Source: Acidithiobacillus thiooxidans ATCC 19377
GTDB taxonomy: Bacteria; Pseudomonadota; Gammaproteobacteria; Acidithiobacillales; Acidithiobacillaceae
Assembly: GCF_009662475.1 (NCBI RefSeq)
Contig: NZ_CP045571.1
Span: 2,912,501 to 2,976,500 of the forward strand
Length of the DNA: 64,000 nt
Direction: 5' to 3'
Part shown: one piece after another, positions 17,479 to 26,654 of the stretch
Layout: each line of letters starts with the position of its first letter
How positions within the stretch are numbered: the stretch's first letter is position 1
The notes under the pieces: model-generated
Seen by the model: the letters and a program-made list of their open reading frames with translations, nothing else
What the model was told of the DNA's origin: nothing
Databases searched by the model: none
Made by a program: the position numbers and the translations under genes

Positions 17479-18007
17479 GCAGGTCCAAAAGCTTTTTGCG
17501 TAAACCCGGTACCTGGGTATGGGGACTCAACCAGATGGCAAAAAAGTCCGGACAAAATTGCGGGTCATCAATTTTGCTATGGAGCACGCCATTATAATAA
17601 AATGCCGTGTATTTCCCGGGCATACACAAGCCGACAATCTGATCACCGGATTGCACATCCGGGAATGCATGCTGGAGGTCAGTCCGATATTTTGCCAACT
17701 GAGCGGCATCCAGATCATCCAGTCGCCGCATTTCCTTGAGCGAAGTCTTGACCAGCTCGTGGCTGCTGAAACTGCGCTCATAGTCAATGCCCAAGGCAAA
17801 AGTCCGGGTGGGTGTGTACTGATCGCCGCTGATCCACAACGCCGCGTTATAAACACTGAAAAAAAGCCAGTTCAGATGTCCCGCACCCAGCAAATGCAAA
17901 TCCGGAGCCGCCGTTTTTACCGCTGCCGGCAATGGCACCTTGGGCGCTGCAGACCAGGCGAACGGGCTCATCAAAAGCAAACAGAAAATAGTCAGCAGCT
18001 TAGCCAT
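17471..18007 (-). CDS. Chalcone-isomerase-like exported protein
   Basis: Protein of 178 residues with a clear signal peptide (MAKLLTIFCLLLMSPFAWSA). The mature part shows the bacterial chalcone-isomerase-like pattern: GAGHLNWLFFSVYNAALW, YERSFSSHELVKTSLKEM, GDQIVGLCMPGKYTAFYYNG and a C-terminal FFAIWLSPHT. Such proteins share the fold of plant chalcone isomerase and fatty-acid-binding proteins and need not isomerise flavonoids; fatty-acid binding would suit its neighbours. It overlaps both the cfa-like and MFS genes by 8 bases. Confidence 0.8.
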   Translation of the reverse strand: MAKLLTIFCLLLMSPFAWSAAPKVPLPAAVKTAAPDLHLLGAGHLNWLFFSVYNAALWISGDQYTPTRTFALGIDYERSFSSHELVKTSLKEMRRLDDLDAAQLAKYRTDLQHAFPDVQSGDQIVGLCMPGKYTAFYYNGVLHSKIDDPQFCPDFFAIWLSPHTQVPGLRKKLLDLHE

Positions 18008-19217
18008 GAGTCAGGGTTACCTGGGTCAGATCAATTTCTCCTTCCGCAAAACCGGCTTCGCAATAAACCAGATAAAAGCGCCACATTTTGCAGAATACCG
18101 AGTCATAACCGAGGCTTTTAACGGCCTCTTCCTGAATATCAAAACGATGACGCCAAATGCGCAAAGTCCTGGCGTAGTCCTGACCAAAATCTTTGCGTTC
18201 GAGCAATTGCAAACCGGCTGTAGATATTTCTTCCTGCAGCCGGGCCGGAGAAGGGAGCATCCCGCCTGGAAACACATAATGACGGATAAAATCAGAACTT
18301 CTCTGATAGGCCGAAAAACGCGCATCGGCGATGGTAATACTCTGGATCAGCGCCCGTCCGCCTCTGCGCAGCAGCTGGTGAATTTGCTGAAAATAAATGG
18401 ACCACCATTCAGCACCCACCGCCTCGAGCATTTCGATGGAGACAATTCCATCATAACGACCCTGTAAATCCCGATAATCCATCAGGGAAAATTCCGTTAA
18501 ATGACTGAGCCCCTGTTTTTCAAGCCGCTCTTTCGCATAAGCCAACTGCTCTTTTGACAGGGTAATACCATGCACAAAAAACCCGCAACGCGCTGCATAT
18601 TCGGCAAATCCACCCCAACCACAGCCTATTTCCAGAAGTCTTGATCCAGGGGCCAAATTCAGGGCACTGAGCGCCCGTGCATATTTTCTTTCCTGGGCGT
18701 CAGTCAGCGTCAGGGAATCGTCACCATCATACAAGGCACTGGAATACGTCATACTCGAATCCAACCAGAGCTGGTAAAATTCATTGCCCAGGTCGTAGTG
18801 AAACGAAATATTCTTGCGGCTACCGCGCCGGGTATTGGCGCGCAACAGTCGGTTCAGCAGGGTGAATATCAAGCGCCGGAACCATGAACCCTCAACGAAT
18901 TTTTCGACCATGGCACGATTGGCAATAGCCAGACGCAGCAATGCCACCGGATCACTGCTCTCCCACAAGCCTTCCATGTAACCGCGCCCGAAAGCAATAT
19001 CACCATCCCGCGCCAGCAGCGACAAAATTCGCCAGTCATTCACCACCCACTCGGCTTGAATACCCGATTCTGCCCCCTGAAACTGCAAAATTTCCCCTTC
19101 CGGGGTTTTCAGCGTCAATTGTCCGCAATGCATGCCTTCCAGCATCTTCAGCAAGCTTTGTGCAGAGCGGGGAAGTCCTGACATAGGAATTCTTTGGTTA
19201 CCAAGCGCTGTACTCAT
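18000..19217 (-). CDS. Cyclopropane-fatty-acyl-phospholipid synthase family methyltransferase
   Basis: SAM-dependent methyltransferase of 405 residues acting on unsaturated acyl chains of membrane phospholipids. The SAM motif LEIGCGWGGFAEYAARCG, the GITLSKEQLAYA segment, YDGIVSIEMLEAVG and the C-terminal YARTLRIWRHRF are hallmarks of the Cfa family. The N-terminal lipid-binding region is present. In this operon, with an amine-oxidase-like flavoprotein and DUF1365, it may make a methylated or furan fatty-acid precursor rather than a simple cyclopropane lipid; that is inferred from similar singlet-oxygen-response clusters. It overlaps the genes on both sides. Confidence 0.88.
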   Translation of the reverse strand: MSTALGNQRIPMSGLPRSAQSLLKMLEGMHCGQLTLKTPEGEILQFQGAESGIQAEWVVNDWRILSLLARDGDIAFGRGYMEGLWESSDPVALLRLAIANRAMVEKFVEGSWFRRLIFTLLNRLLRANTRRGSRKNISFHYDLGNEFYQLWLDSSMTYSSALYDGDDSLTLTDAQERKYARALSALNLAPGSRLLEIGCGWGGFAEYAARCGFFVHGITLSKEQLAYAKERLEKQGLSHLTEFSLMDYRDLQGRYDGIVSIEMLEAVGAEWWSIYFQQIHQLLRRGGRALIQSITIADARFSAYQRSSDFIRHYVFPGGMLPSPARLQEEISTAGLQLLERKDFGQDYARTLRIWRHRFDIQEEAVKSLGYDSVFCKMWRFYLVYCEAGFAEGEIDLTQVTLTHG

Positions 19218-19981
19218 AAACTGATCTCCTGCTGGAGGGGCTCCGGTTTTTTATGAAAAGGAATGTGCGCACGCCATAGTCGGATGGCCTGCCAATGAAT
19301 AAAAAAAACGACTGAGAAGGTCATGAAAGGCTGCTGCAAAACGGCCCGCCAGATGCTGGAAATATTCAGATCACGGCGCTGCCCCGCAATTTGCGTGATG
19401 AGACAGGGCGCGCCATCCGCATCCAGATAATGAATATCTGCCTGAAATCCTTGATCTTCGAGATGAAAGCGAAAGCGATACTGCCCTTCTACCGGTAAAA
19501 ACGGGGATACATGAAAAGCCTTATTGGCAACCAGCCAGTCACCCTTGCCGATAGCGCGCCGGTCTGCGTGCGCCAGTAAATAACTATGGTGCTCGCCGAA
19601 AGTGTTGTTCACCTCAGCCAGCACGCCGCGCAGTCTGCCGGCTTCGTCCAGGCCCAGCCAGAAACTGACCGGATTAAAAACATATCCCCAAAGACGGGGA
19701 TAGGTGACCAGGACAAAGCGGCTGACTTCAATCTGCTGCTCGGCAAAAATGTCGCGAATCCAGGCTGAAAGTGGCGAACCATCACGGCCACCATGATCAC
19801 GATCGTGAAAACGCAGGGGACTGAAGCGGCAAAGAATTTTCTGCAGCAGCGACAAATCATCCAGATCAAAGCAAATACTGAAGGTCCGGTAATGAAATGC
19901 GCGTCGCAACGGCTGCAGGCGACGATGCATGACGCGGCCCAGCAGAAGCCCGCCCTTCAGCGTAGAACTTGTTGTGGCCAT
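19214..19981 (-). CDS. DUF1365 family protein
   Basis: Protein of 255 residues with family landmarks: GRVMHRRLQPLRRAFHYR, RFHDRDHG, VTYPRLWGYVFNPVSFWL, EVNNTFGEHHSYLL, and KAFHVSPFLPVEGQYRFRF. A C-terminal hydrophobic segment (PFMTFSVVFFIHWQAIRLW) may anchor it to the membrane. DUF1365 is nearly always encoded between an amine-oxidase-like flavoprotein and a Cfa-type methyltransferase, as here, suggesting a joint role in acyl-chain modification. No catalytic activity is established that I can name. It overlaps the flavoprotein gene by 25 bases and the Cfa gene by 4. Confidence 0.85.
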   Translation of the reverse strand: MATTSSTLKGGLLLGRVMHRRLQPLRRAFHYRTFSICFDLDDLSLLQKILCRFSPLRFHDRDHGGRDGSPLSAWIRDIFAEQQIEVSRFVLVTYPRLWGYVFNPVSFWLGLDEAGRLRGVLAEVNNTFGEHHSYLLAHADRRAIGKGDWLVANKAFHVSPFLPVEGQYRFRFHLEDQGFQADIHYLDADGAPCLITQIAGQRRDLNISSIWRAVLQQPFMTFSVVFFIHWQAIRLWRAHIPFHKKPEPLQQEISL

Positions 19982-21276
19982 GTTTCCATCCGGGGTTCAG
20001 TGGCAGGACTTGCCTGCTTTTGCCAGGTAGCGCGAATACCCATGTGGTTGGCGACTTCGACGGCACTGCGCAAACCGTCTTCATGAAAACCATGGCCCAG
20101 CCAGGCACCACAAAACCATAAGCCATCTCGACCCTGCAGACGACGCACGGCCTCCTGGCCAGCCAATGCCCCATGATCAAATACCGGATGGGCATAATGA
20201 AACTGTGCCCAGGTTTTTTGCGGATCCGGTACGCGCTGCGGGTTCAAAGTAACCATAACCGGCGTCTTGAAGGGCAGAGGTTGCAACTGATTGATCAAAT
20301 AGGTGACAGCCACCGAACGCCGGGCGTCGGCAACCCCTTCTTCATGAAAATTCCAGGCAGCCCAAGCTTTGCGATGCTTGGGAAGAAAACTTTCATCCCA
20401 ATGCAGGTAGGCTTCATTGTCCTGATATTGACACTGCGCCAGCGCCGCGCTTTGTTCTGGCCAATGGTCACCCAGCAACTTTCTGGCCTGATCGCCATGC
20501 AGGGCGCAAATGACCTGATCAAAGTGTTCTTTCTGATTGCCGGCAAACTGGACCATGACCCCGCCTTCCGGAGCCGGATGCAATGCTTCCACCGGCGCAT
20601 TCAGACGGACATCGCTGAGCTGTCGAGTGATGCGCTGGACGTATTCACGGCCTCCACCAACAACTGTCCGCCATTGTGGCCGATCAAAAATCTGTAACAG
20701 TCCATGATTCCGGTAAAACTGCAAAATGGAACGCGCCGGATAAGCCAGCATGGTTGCGGTCGGGCAAGACCAGATGGCTGCCGCCATGGGAAGAAGATAG
20801 GCTGTTTTGAACCACTCCCCGTAGGCTCCCCGACGCAGAAACTCGTCCAGGGTGATGTCAGCATCGCTTATGTTTAACCAGGCCAACGCCTCGCGATTGA
20901 AGCGCAAAATATCCTTGAGCATTCCCCAAAAAGCCGGACGCAAAATATTCCGCTTCTGGGCGAAAAGCGTGCTCAGACTGGAGCCGCACCATTCCAGATT
21001 CAGGGCAGGAAGGCGCACACTGAGGGACATGTCACTGGCGGTCCAGGGTACATTCAGTTCCGCGAAAAGCCCCAGCAAATTCGGGTAGGTTCGATCGTTA
21101 AACACCAGAAAACCGGTATCTACAGGTGCTGAAACGCCCTGCAGGCTGACATCCACGGTGTGAGTATGACCGCCGGGGTAGTCCGCCGCCTCGAAAACAC
21201 TCACGCTATGCGTTTTCCGCAATATCCAGGCGGCCCCCAGCCCGGAAATACCTGCACCAATGATGGCAACTCGCAT
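19957..21276 (-). CDS. Flavin-containing amine oxidase-like protein (lipid-modification cluster)
   Basis: FAD-dependent oxidoreductase of 439 residues and first gene of the minus-strand operon. The N-terminus MRVAIIGAGISGLGAAWILR is a dinucleotide-binding motif, followed by EAADYPGGHTHTVDV and DTGFLVFNDRTYPNL. The C-terminal RDGLWFCGAWLGHGFHEDGLRS, given here in outline, is the second FAD motif. This subgroup resembles phytoene desaturase and amine oxidase but usually clusters with Cfa and DUF1365; in Rhodobacter-type clusters it is linked to unsaturated or furan fatty acids (from memory). AAGGAG precedes the ATG. It is divergent from the DUF2256-photolyase operon. Confidence 0.85.
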   Translation of the reverse strand: MRVAIIGAGISGLGAAWILRKTHSVSVFEAADYPGGHTHTVDVSLQGVSAPVDTGFLVFNDRTYPNLLGLFAELNVPWTASDMSLSVRLPALNLEWCGSSLSTLFAQKRNILRPAFWGMLKDILRFNREALAWLNISDADITLDEFLRRGAYGEWFKTAYLLPMAAAIWSCPTATMLAYPARSILQFYRNHGLLQIFDRPQWRTVVGGGREYVQRITRQLSDVRLNAPVEALHPAPEGGVMVQFAGNQKEHFDQVICALHGDQARKLLGDHWPEQSAALAQCQYQDNEAYLHWDESFLPKHRKAWAAWNFHEEGVADARRSVAVTYLINQLQPLPFKTPVMVTLNPQRVPDPQKTWAQFHYAHPVFDHGALAGQEAVRRLQGRDGLWFCGAWLGHGFHEDGLRSAVEVANHMGIRATWQKQASPATEPRMETWPQQVLR

Positions 21277-21556
21277 AAATCTCCTTTATTGTTTTTAAAT
21301 GTATTGTACAAGTACTCACTTAGTATAGGATAACGCAAAGCTCCCCAAACATCCTATGTCGGTTCGAATGATCCAGAACCTGCAATGCCTCGGTACGCTC
21401 AAATCCCCACAGCACAACCGCAACACCCTGGCAAAGTGGCCTTATCAGCTATTACGCAAATACTTCGTCAGTGGATGCAGGTTCAGACACCTTGCGCATT
21501 GCGCCGAAGCCTTGTTAGTCTTATTGTACTATACAATTTCTAATTTTGTATAAGCC
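21277..21556. promoter_or_regulatory. Divergent regulatory region with TTGTAC/TACAAT palindromes
   Basis: The 280 bases between the lipid operon and the photolyase operon hold TTGTACAA (21304-21311) about 30 bases before the amine-oxidase gene and a perfect palindrome ATTGTA-CTA-TACAAT (21523-21537) about 20 bases before the DUF2256 start, followed by TTGTATAA. They look like operator copies of one regulator controlling both directions; the MerR/LitR-like protein is the obvious candidate. A TATACT (about 21322-21327, minus strand) could be a -10 box. An open frame of 65 codons in the middle has no protein-like features and is not called. Confidence 0.55.
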
Positions 21557-21724
21557 ATGAAACCCCTACAACGTCATCAGGAAGAAAAAATCTGTGTGGT
21601 CTGCCAGCGCCCCTTTACCTGGCGTAAACGCTGGAAGCGCTGTTGGGATGAAGTACGTTATTGTTCAGCCGCCTGTCGAAAAAATCGGCATCACTCCGGA
21701 AACCAGCCCCATGTCTCAGACTGA
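21557..21724 (+). CDS. DUF2256 zinc-ribbon-like small protein
   Basis: Small basic protein of 55 residues ([20 protein letters not shown] and onward) with four cysteines arranged C-x2-C...C-x3-C ([16 protein letters not shown], then RYCSAACR) plus one more Cys, the DUF2256 pattern, probably binding zinc. It overlaps the photolyase gene by 14 bases in another frame. DUF2256 genes commonly sit just upstream of photolyase/cryptochrome genes in proteobacteria, suggesting a helper role in DNA or chromophore handling; the function is unknown. Confidence 0.85.
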   Translation: MKPLQRHQEEKICVVCQRPFTWRKRWKRCWDEVRYCSAACRKNRHHSGNQPHVSD

Positions 21725-23321
21725 AAGGACTGTTCGTCATCTGGTAGTGATTCTCGGTGACCATCTGGATCCGGACAGCCTGGCCCTGGAAGGCTTCGAT
21801 CCGGATCAGGATCTGTGCTGGATGGCCGAAGTGCCCGAAGAGTCCAGCATAGTCTGGTCGCATAAGGCCCGCATTGCCCTGTTCCTGAGTGCCATGCGTC
21901 ATCATGCTGCAGCCTTGCGGCAACGTCGCTTTCCTTTGGAGTATCTGACCTTTGGCACGCACCCCTATCAGAGCATGAGTCAGGCCCTGGAAGCGGCTCT
22001 ACTACGCTGGCAGCCCCGGCAAATCATCAGCCTGCGTCCCGGCACCTGGCAGCTGCGCGAAACCATTCGTCACTGCGCAGAAAGTAGGCAGATTCCCTGG
22101 CAAGAACGGCGTAATCTTAATTTTCTGTTTTCAGTCCCGGAATTTGGCCAGTGGGCAGAAAATCGTCGCCAGATGCGTCTCGAGTTCTGGTACCGCCACG
22201 CCCGGCAAAAAACCGGGATACTCATGGATAATGATCAGCCGGTTGGCGGGCGCTGGAATTTTGATCCGGAAAACCGTCAGCGTCCCGGTTCTCAGGGTCC
22301 CGGCTGGATTCCGGAACCTTTGAGTTTTACTCCGGATGCCATCACCCGGGAAGTCATGGCCCTGGTCGAAACACAATTCGCCGAACACCCGGGTAACCTG
22401 CAACACTTTGACTGGCCGGTGACTTCCCAACAGGCCCAAGCTGCGCTTCAGGATTTTCTGGATAGTCGTCTTGCACAATTTGGCCCCCTGCAGGATGCTT
22501 TCTGGCCAGGACAGGTCTGGCTTTATCATTCCCGGCTGTCTGCAGCGCTGAATCTCGGCCTGATCCGTGCCATAACGGTCATTCAGGCGGTGGAAGAAAA
22601 TTTCCGGGCTGGTAAAGTTTCCATCGCCTCTGCAGAAGGATTTATCCGGCAAATTTTGGGCTGGCGCGAATACATACACGGCCTCTATTGGCTGCACATG
22701 CCCCAATGGCTGCAGCAGAATATCCTCCAGGCCCATCAGCCCTTGCCGGAATTCTACTGGACGGCAAAAACCGACCTGTCCTGCCTGCAGGACACCATCG
22801 CGCGCACTCTGGAGCATGGTTATGCTCACCATATTGAAAGACTGATGATTACCGGTCTGTTTGCGTTGCTGCTGGGTGTCGAACCGCAAGCCATTCATCG
22901 CTGGTTTCTGGCCATTTACGTGGATGCCGTGGAGTGGGTGGAGCTGCCCAATGTCATCGGCATGTCCCAGTATGCAGATGGCGGCTGGATGGCATCCAAG
23001 CCCTATGTCGCCAGTGGTAATTATCTGCAGAAAATGGGCGGGCATTGTCAGCGCTGCCCGTATGAACCCAAATTGGCTAGCGGCGCAAAAGCCTGCCCCT
23101 TTACGGTGCTGTACTGGGATTTTCTGCAGACGCACCAGGAACGTTTCCGTCAGCATCCGCGTACCGCCCTGCAATGGAAGCATCTGGAACGCATGTCCGA
23201 TGACCGTCTTGCGGCGATTCGCGCCCAGGCTCAGGTGATACGCAAAAACCTGGAAGATGGTCACGCATTCGAGGTGAATATAATGCATCCGGAACCCGAA
23301 ATTTCACGTAATCTGGAATAA
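21711..23321 (+). CDS. Iron-sulfur bacterial photolyase/cryptochrome (PhrB/FeS-BCP type)
   Basis: Light-driven DNA repair flavoprotein, likely a (6-4) photolyase, of 536 residues. The N-terminus [20 protein letters not shown] is typical of the group. Four cysteines, Cys358, Cys446, Cys449 and Cys462, match the cluster ligands of Agrobacterium PhrB at a constant offset of eight residues (from memory of that protein), so a [4Fe-4S] cluster is expected. The HIERLMITG motif holds the active-site His. I take the ATG at 21711, inside the end of the DUF2256 gene; the frame is open farther upstream but lacks a better start. Cytochrome b and molybdoenzyme genes follow closely. Confidence 0.92.
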   Translation: MSQTERTVRHLVVILGDHLDPDSLALEGFDPDQDLCWMAEVPEESSIVWSHKARIALFLSAMRHHAAALRQRRFPLEYLTFGTHPYQSMSQALEAALLRWQPRQIISLRPGTWQLRETIRHCAESRQIPWQERRNLNFLFSVPEFGQWAENRRQMRLEFWYRHARQKTGILMDNDQPVGGRWNFDPENRQRPGSQGPGWIPEPLSFTPDAITREVMALVETQFAEHPGNLQHFDWPVTSQQAQAALQDFLDSRLAQFGPLQDAFWPGQVWLYHSRLSAALNLGLIRAITVIQAVEENFRAGKVSIASAEGFIRQILGWREYIHGLYWLHMPQWLQQNILQAHQPLPEFYWTAKTDLSCLQDTIARTLEHGYAHHIERLMITGLFALLLGVEPQAIHRWFLAIYVDAVEWVELPNVIGMSQYADGGWMASKPYVASGNYLQKMGGHCQRCPYEPKLASGAKACPFTVLYWDFLQTHQERFRQHPRTALQWKHLERMSDDRLAAIRAQAQVIRKNLEDGHAFEVNIMHPEPEISRNLE

Positions 23322-23341
23322 GTCTACAAGCGAGGCAAGAC

Positions 23342-23950
23342 ATGGCAGAAATCATTCATATTCCCGGCAGCGTATTCTCCGCTCAGGCGCCTGAAAACCT
23401 GGTGGAATATCCTGTTTATGCCAAGATTTTGCATCTGGGACTGGTGCTGAGTGTTACCTTTGAGTTATGGAACAGCCTGGCCGCCTTGTGGTTTGCCAAT
23501 TTCACCTGGTTCCCGCTGCATGTACTTGCCGGGCTGATTCTGACCGGCTGGCTGGTTCTTACCTGGTTGGTGTATTTACTCACACCCTGGGGACGTCATC
23601 TTTTGGGTACCTGGTTTTCCTGGCGCACCCCTCAAGCCGTAGGTCATGACCTTGCCCGGCTATTTCGCGGAAAATTACCCAGTCATGGGGTCAGGCCGGG
23701 TTTATCCAGCCTCTGGCAAGCCATTTTTTTCATCGGAGTCAGCATCGTGACCTTTGGGGGTTTTCTTGGCTGGCTCGTTCTGCGTGGAGACCTGCATCTG
23801 AGCGGAGGCGCACAAATTGGACTTACGCTAATGCGCCTGGGTACCCCCCTGTTAGCCTATTTCTGGATAGGCCATGTTGTCATGGCCACTTATCATGCAC
23901 TGCGCGGCGACGCCCTTTGGCGTATATTCGCCGTCTGGAAAAGAGGATAA
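23342..23950 (+). CDS. Cytochrome b561-like membrane protein
   Basis: Protein of 202 residues with four main hydrophobic segments, similar to the cytochrome b561/formate-dehydrogenase gamma class. Candidate haem-ligand histidines lie in KILHLGLVLSV, WFPLHVLAGLIL and the C-terminal YFWIGHVVMATYHALRG. It is followed after 5 bases by a Tat-exported molybdoenzyme gene, so it probably anchors that enzyme and passes electrons between it and the quinone pool, like the YedYZ pair. It lies 20 bases after the photolyase stop, in the same apparent operon. Confidence 0.8.
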   Translation: MAEIIHIPGSVFSAQAPENLVEYPVYAKILHLGLVLSVTFELWNSLAALWFANFTWFPLHVLAGLILTGWLVLTWLVYLLTPWGRHLLGTWFSWRTPQAVGHDLARLFRGKLPSHGVRPGLSSLWQAIFFIGVSIVTFGGFLGWLVLRGDLHLSGGAQIGLTLMRLGTPLLAYFWIGHVVMATYHALRGDALWRIFAVWKRG

Positions 23951-23955
23951 AAGTC

Positions 23956-24603
23956 ATGTCAATCAATCGTCGAGAATTCCTACGCGCAGCGGGTGACCTG
24001 ATTTTGGCGACTGGAGCAGGTAGTCTGGCATATCCTGCCCTGGCTTGGGCGGATACCAAAATCCCGGTTTTTCCGGAGTATTACACTTATGCCGGGTTTT
24101 ATCCCAAAATCAATCCCGATACCTATCGTCTTGAGACTGCGGGACTCATCAACAAACCTCAAATTTTCACCCTTCCCGAGTTATATCAACTCAGCAAGGA
24201 TCGGGAAATCGAAACCTTTCACTGCGTAACCGGCTGGATTGTCAACAATGTTCACTGGCAGGGTATTGCCCTGTCGCATTTTCTGGAGCAGATACAACCT
24301 CAGGCAAGCGCCCGCTATGTCGCTTTTTACAGCGCCGATGGCGTCTACGTAGACAGTCTTTCCATGGATCAGGCTCGCGCCCCCGGAGTCATTCTCGCCA
24401 CGCACATTTCCGGACAGCCGCTGCTGCGAAAAGGCGGATATCCGCTGCGTCTGCTGGTCCCGCAAATGTACGGCTACAAAAGTGTCAAATGGGTCAACAA
24501 GATTGTGCTGGACAGCACCCGCCCACAGGGCACCTGGGAGAAGGACGGTTATGCCAACAATGCCTACATCAAGAAGGGTTTCAGCTTCATGGACCTGCTG
24601 TAA
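23956..24603 (+). CDS. Tat-exported molybdopterin oxidoreductase (sulfite oxidase/MsrP-like)
   Basis: Periplasmic molybdoenzyme of 215 residues. The ATG at 23956 gives MSINRREFLRAAGDLILATG, a twin-arginine signal (NRREFLRA) with cleavage near ALAWA. The mature domain has the sulfite-oxidase fold pattern, with the presumed Mo-ligand Cys in ETFHCVTGWIVNNVHWQG and the KGGYPLRLLVPQMYGYKSVK block. It lacks the C-terminal dimerisation domain of sulfite oxidases, as MsrP does. Repair of oxidised methionine or another S- or N-oxide reduction would suit a photo-oxidative-stress operon; the substrate is not defined by sequence. Confidence 0.85.
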   Translation: MSINRREFLRAAGDLILATGAGSLAYPALAWADTKIPVFPEYYTYAGFYPKINPDTYRLETAGLINKPQIFTLPELYQLSKDREIETFHCVTGWIVNNVHWQGIALSHFLEQIQPQASARYVAFYSADGVYVDSLSMDQARAPGVILATHISGQPLLRKGGYPLRLLVPQMYGYKSVKWVNKIVLDSTRPQGTWEKDGYANNAYIKKGFSFMDLL

Positions 24604-24629
24604 ACCGGAAACGTTGATTTCTCTGCCAT

Positions 24630-24851
24630 TTAGCGGAATTTAACTGGTCGCCGGAAACGGCGGCCAATCAACAGAACAATCAACCCGACCACAAATAAAA
24701 TAGCTCCACGGATAATCCAGATGGTTTCATTGATCATGAAACTGCTTTTCGGGTAGGGAAATATTCCGGTGCCCTGCAGAAAAAACAACAGGCCTGAAAG
24801 CATCAGAAAAATGCCGATGATACTGAGTATGACCAATGCTGTTTTGCGCAT
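24630..24851 (-). CDS. Small two-helix membrane protein, unknown
   Basis: Hypothetical protein of 73 residues with two hydrophobic helices, LVILSIIGIFLMLSGLLFFL and WIIRGAILFVVGLIVLLIG, and a basic C-terminus (RRFRRPVKFR). The start is taken at ATG 24851, where TGAGGGTG supplies a ribosome-binding site; the frame is open eight codons further. It converges on the molybdoenzyme gene and resembles no family I can name. Confidence 0.65.
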   Translation of the reverse strand: MRKTALVILSIIGIFLMLSGLLFFLQGTGIFPYPKSSFMINETIWIIRGAILFVVGLIVLLIGRRFRRPVKFR

Positions 24852-24927
24852 GACAACACCCTCAAATGAATCCACGGTTATTTAAATTAACATCTGCCAG
24901 GACTGATTTTTCCGCTTACAGAACCAC

Positions 24928-25494
24928 TCAAGCCTTGGGAAGAGTCACACCACTTTGGCCCTGATATTTACCACGCCGATCCGCATAGGACACTTCGCAG
25001 ACCTCATCAGACTCAAGAAAAAGTACCTGGGCGACACCTTCATTGGCGTATATTTTGGCCGGCAACGGCGTGGTATTGGAAAATTCCAGGGTCACATAGC
25101 CTTCCCACTCCGGCTCAAAGGGCGTGACATTCACAATAATACCGCAACGCGCGTAGGTACTTTTACCCAGACAAATGGTGAGCACATTGCGGGGAATCCG
25201 GAAATATTCCAGGGTACGCGCCAAGGCAAATGAATTGGGTGGAATAACGCAGGTATCCCCACTGAAATCCACAAAAGAATCTTCGCTGAAATTTTTGGGA
25301 TCGACGATGGCACTGCGCACATTGGTAAATACCTTAAATTCACCGGCGCAGCGAATATCATAACCATATGACGACAAGCCGTAGGAAATGATGGGACTGC
25401 CCTCTACATGGCGCACCTGACGGGGGGAAAAGGGCTCGATCATCCCCTCATTTTCTGCCATGTGCCGAATCCAGCGATCGGATTTGATACTCAT
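24928..25494 (-). CDS. dcd: dCTP deaminase
   Basis: Deaminates dCTP to dUTP for dTMP synthesis. The 188-residue protein starts [20 protein letters not shown] and has the family blocks [62 protein letters not shown] and the C-terminal [12 protein letters not shown]. The ATG at 25494 lies just after the apbC stop, and the longer open frame upstream is apbC read in another frame. Confidence 0.95.
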   Translation of the reverse strand: MSIKSDRWIRHMAENEGMIEPFSPRQVRHVEGSPIISYGLSSYGYDIRCAGEFKVFTNVRSAIVDPKNFSEDSFVDFSGDTCVIPPNSFALARTLEYFRIPRNVLTICLGKSTYARCGIIVNVTPFEPEWEGYVTLEFSNTTPLPAKIYANEGVAQVLFLESDEVCEVSYADRRGKYQGQSGVTLPKA

Positions 25495-25495
25495 T

Positions 25496-26572
25496 TTAGC
25501 GATTCTGCACGACAATATTGGGGAATTTGTGGCTATGATCCACGGCCTGATTGGCCACCCGCCCGGCCACATGACGCGCCAGTTCGATGTAGATTTTGGC
25601 CAGACGCGAATCGGGTTGCGCCACCACCGTGGGCGCTCCATTATCAGCTTCGCTGCGAATGCTGCGGTCCAGGGGGATGGCACCCAGAAATTCCACGCCA
25701 TCCTGCTCGGCCATGCTGGCACCGCCGCCATGTCCGAAAATATCGTCCTCATTGCCACATTTGGGACAAATATAAAAACTCATGTTCTCGATGATCCCGA
25801 GGATTGGAACCCCGACTTTCTCAAACATTTTCAGACCCTTGCGAGCATCCAGCAAGGCAATATCCTGGGGCGTGGTGACAATGACCGCCCCGGAAACCGG
25901 CACTTTCTGCGCCAGGGTCAACTGGGTATCGCCCGTACCCGGTGGCAGATCGATGACCAGATAATCCAGTTCTCCCCAGCGGGTATCCGAGAGCAGCTGC
26001 TCCAGCGCCTGCATGACCATAGGCCCGCGCCAGACCATGGGGGTTTCTTCGTCAATCAGGAAACCGATAGACATGGCTTTAAGGCCATGCCCCTCCATGG
26101 GTTCCATCTTTTTTCCATCTTTGCTGGTGGGTTTACCGGAAATACCCAGCATGCGCGGCTGGCTGGGACCGTAAATATCGGCATCCAGAATTCCTACCCG
26201 GGCACCTTCCTTGGCCAGCGCCAGCGCCAGATTTACTGATGTGGTTGACTTGCCCACGCCACCCTTGCCCGACGCTACCGCAATAATATTTCGCACGCCT
26301 TCCATGAGCTTGACGCCGCGCTGGACCTGATGGGTGACAATACGATGACTGACCAAAACATCCGCCTGCAGGCCGTGGTCATTTTGAATCTGCCGCGCCA
26401 CATCCTGACTCAGACTGATAGCTACACCAGCGCTGGGATAGGGTAATTCCAGTTTGACCTGGTTACCGTCCACACTTTTGAGTACGCCGGCTTTTGCGAG
26501 GGTTTTACCCAGATAAGGGTCTTCCATTGCCTGCAATGACTGCTCTACTTGTTCCCGCGTCAATTCTGCCAT
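25496..26572 (-). CDS. apbC: Mrp/ApbC-type iron-sulfur carrier ATPase
   Basis: P-loop NTPase of 358 residues that carries and transfers iron-sulfur clusters. An N-terminal DUF59-like domain ([20 protein letters not shown]) precedes the deviant Walker A motif [15 protein letters not shown], the [14 protein letters not shown] switch, [14 protein letters not shown], and the CxxC cluster motif in [19 protein letters not shown]. Start taken at MAELTREQ (26572). It is followed one base later by dcd. Confidence 0.93.
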   Translation of the reverse strand: MAELTREQVEQSLQAMEDPYLGKTLAKAGVLKSVDGNQVKLELPYPSAGVAISLSQDVARQIQNDHGLQADVLVSHRIVTHQVQRGVKLMEGVRNIIAVASGKGGVGKSTTSVNLALALAKEGARVGILDADIYGPSQPRMLGISGKPTSKDGKKMEPMEGHGLKAMSIGFLIDEETPMVWRGPMVMQALEQLLSDTRWGELDYLVIDLPPGTGDTQLTLAQKVPVSGAVIVTTPQDIALLDARKGLKMFEKVGVPILGIIENMSFYICPKCGNEDDIFGHGGGASMAEQDGVEFLGAIPLDRSIRSEADNGAPTVVAQPDSRLAKIYIELARHVAGRVANQAVDHSHKFPNIVVQNR

Positions 26573-26654
26573 GCTCGTCCTCATCTCCGGCATCCAAAGC
26601 TGCCGTCATATTAAGTGGTGTATCCGCAAAAATCTGTTTTTTCGCGGCAGTGGA

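Noticed and set aside
21356-21553. 65-codon plus-strand frame in the divergent region before the photolyase operon
   Set aside because: No family features, no convincing ribosome-binding site, and it would cross the ATTGTA-N3-TACAAT operator candidate.
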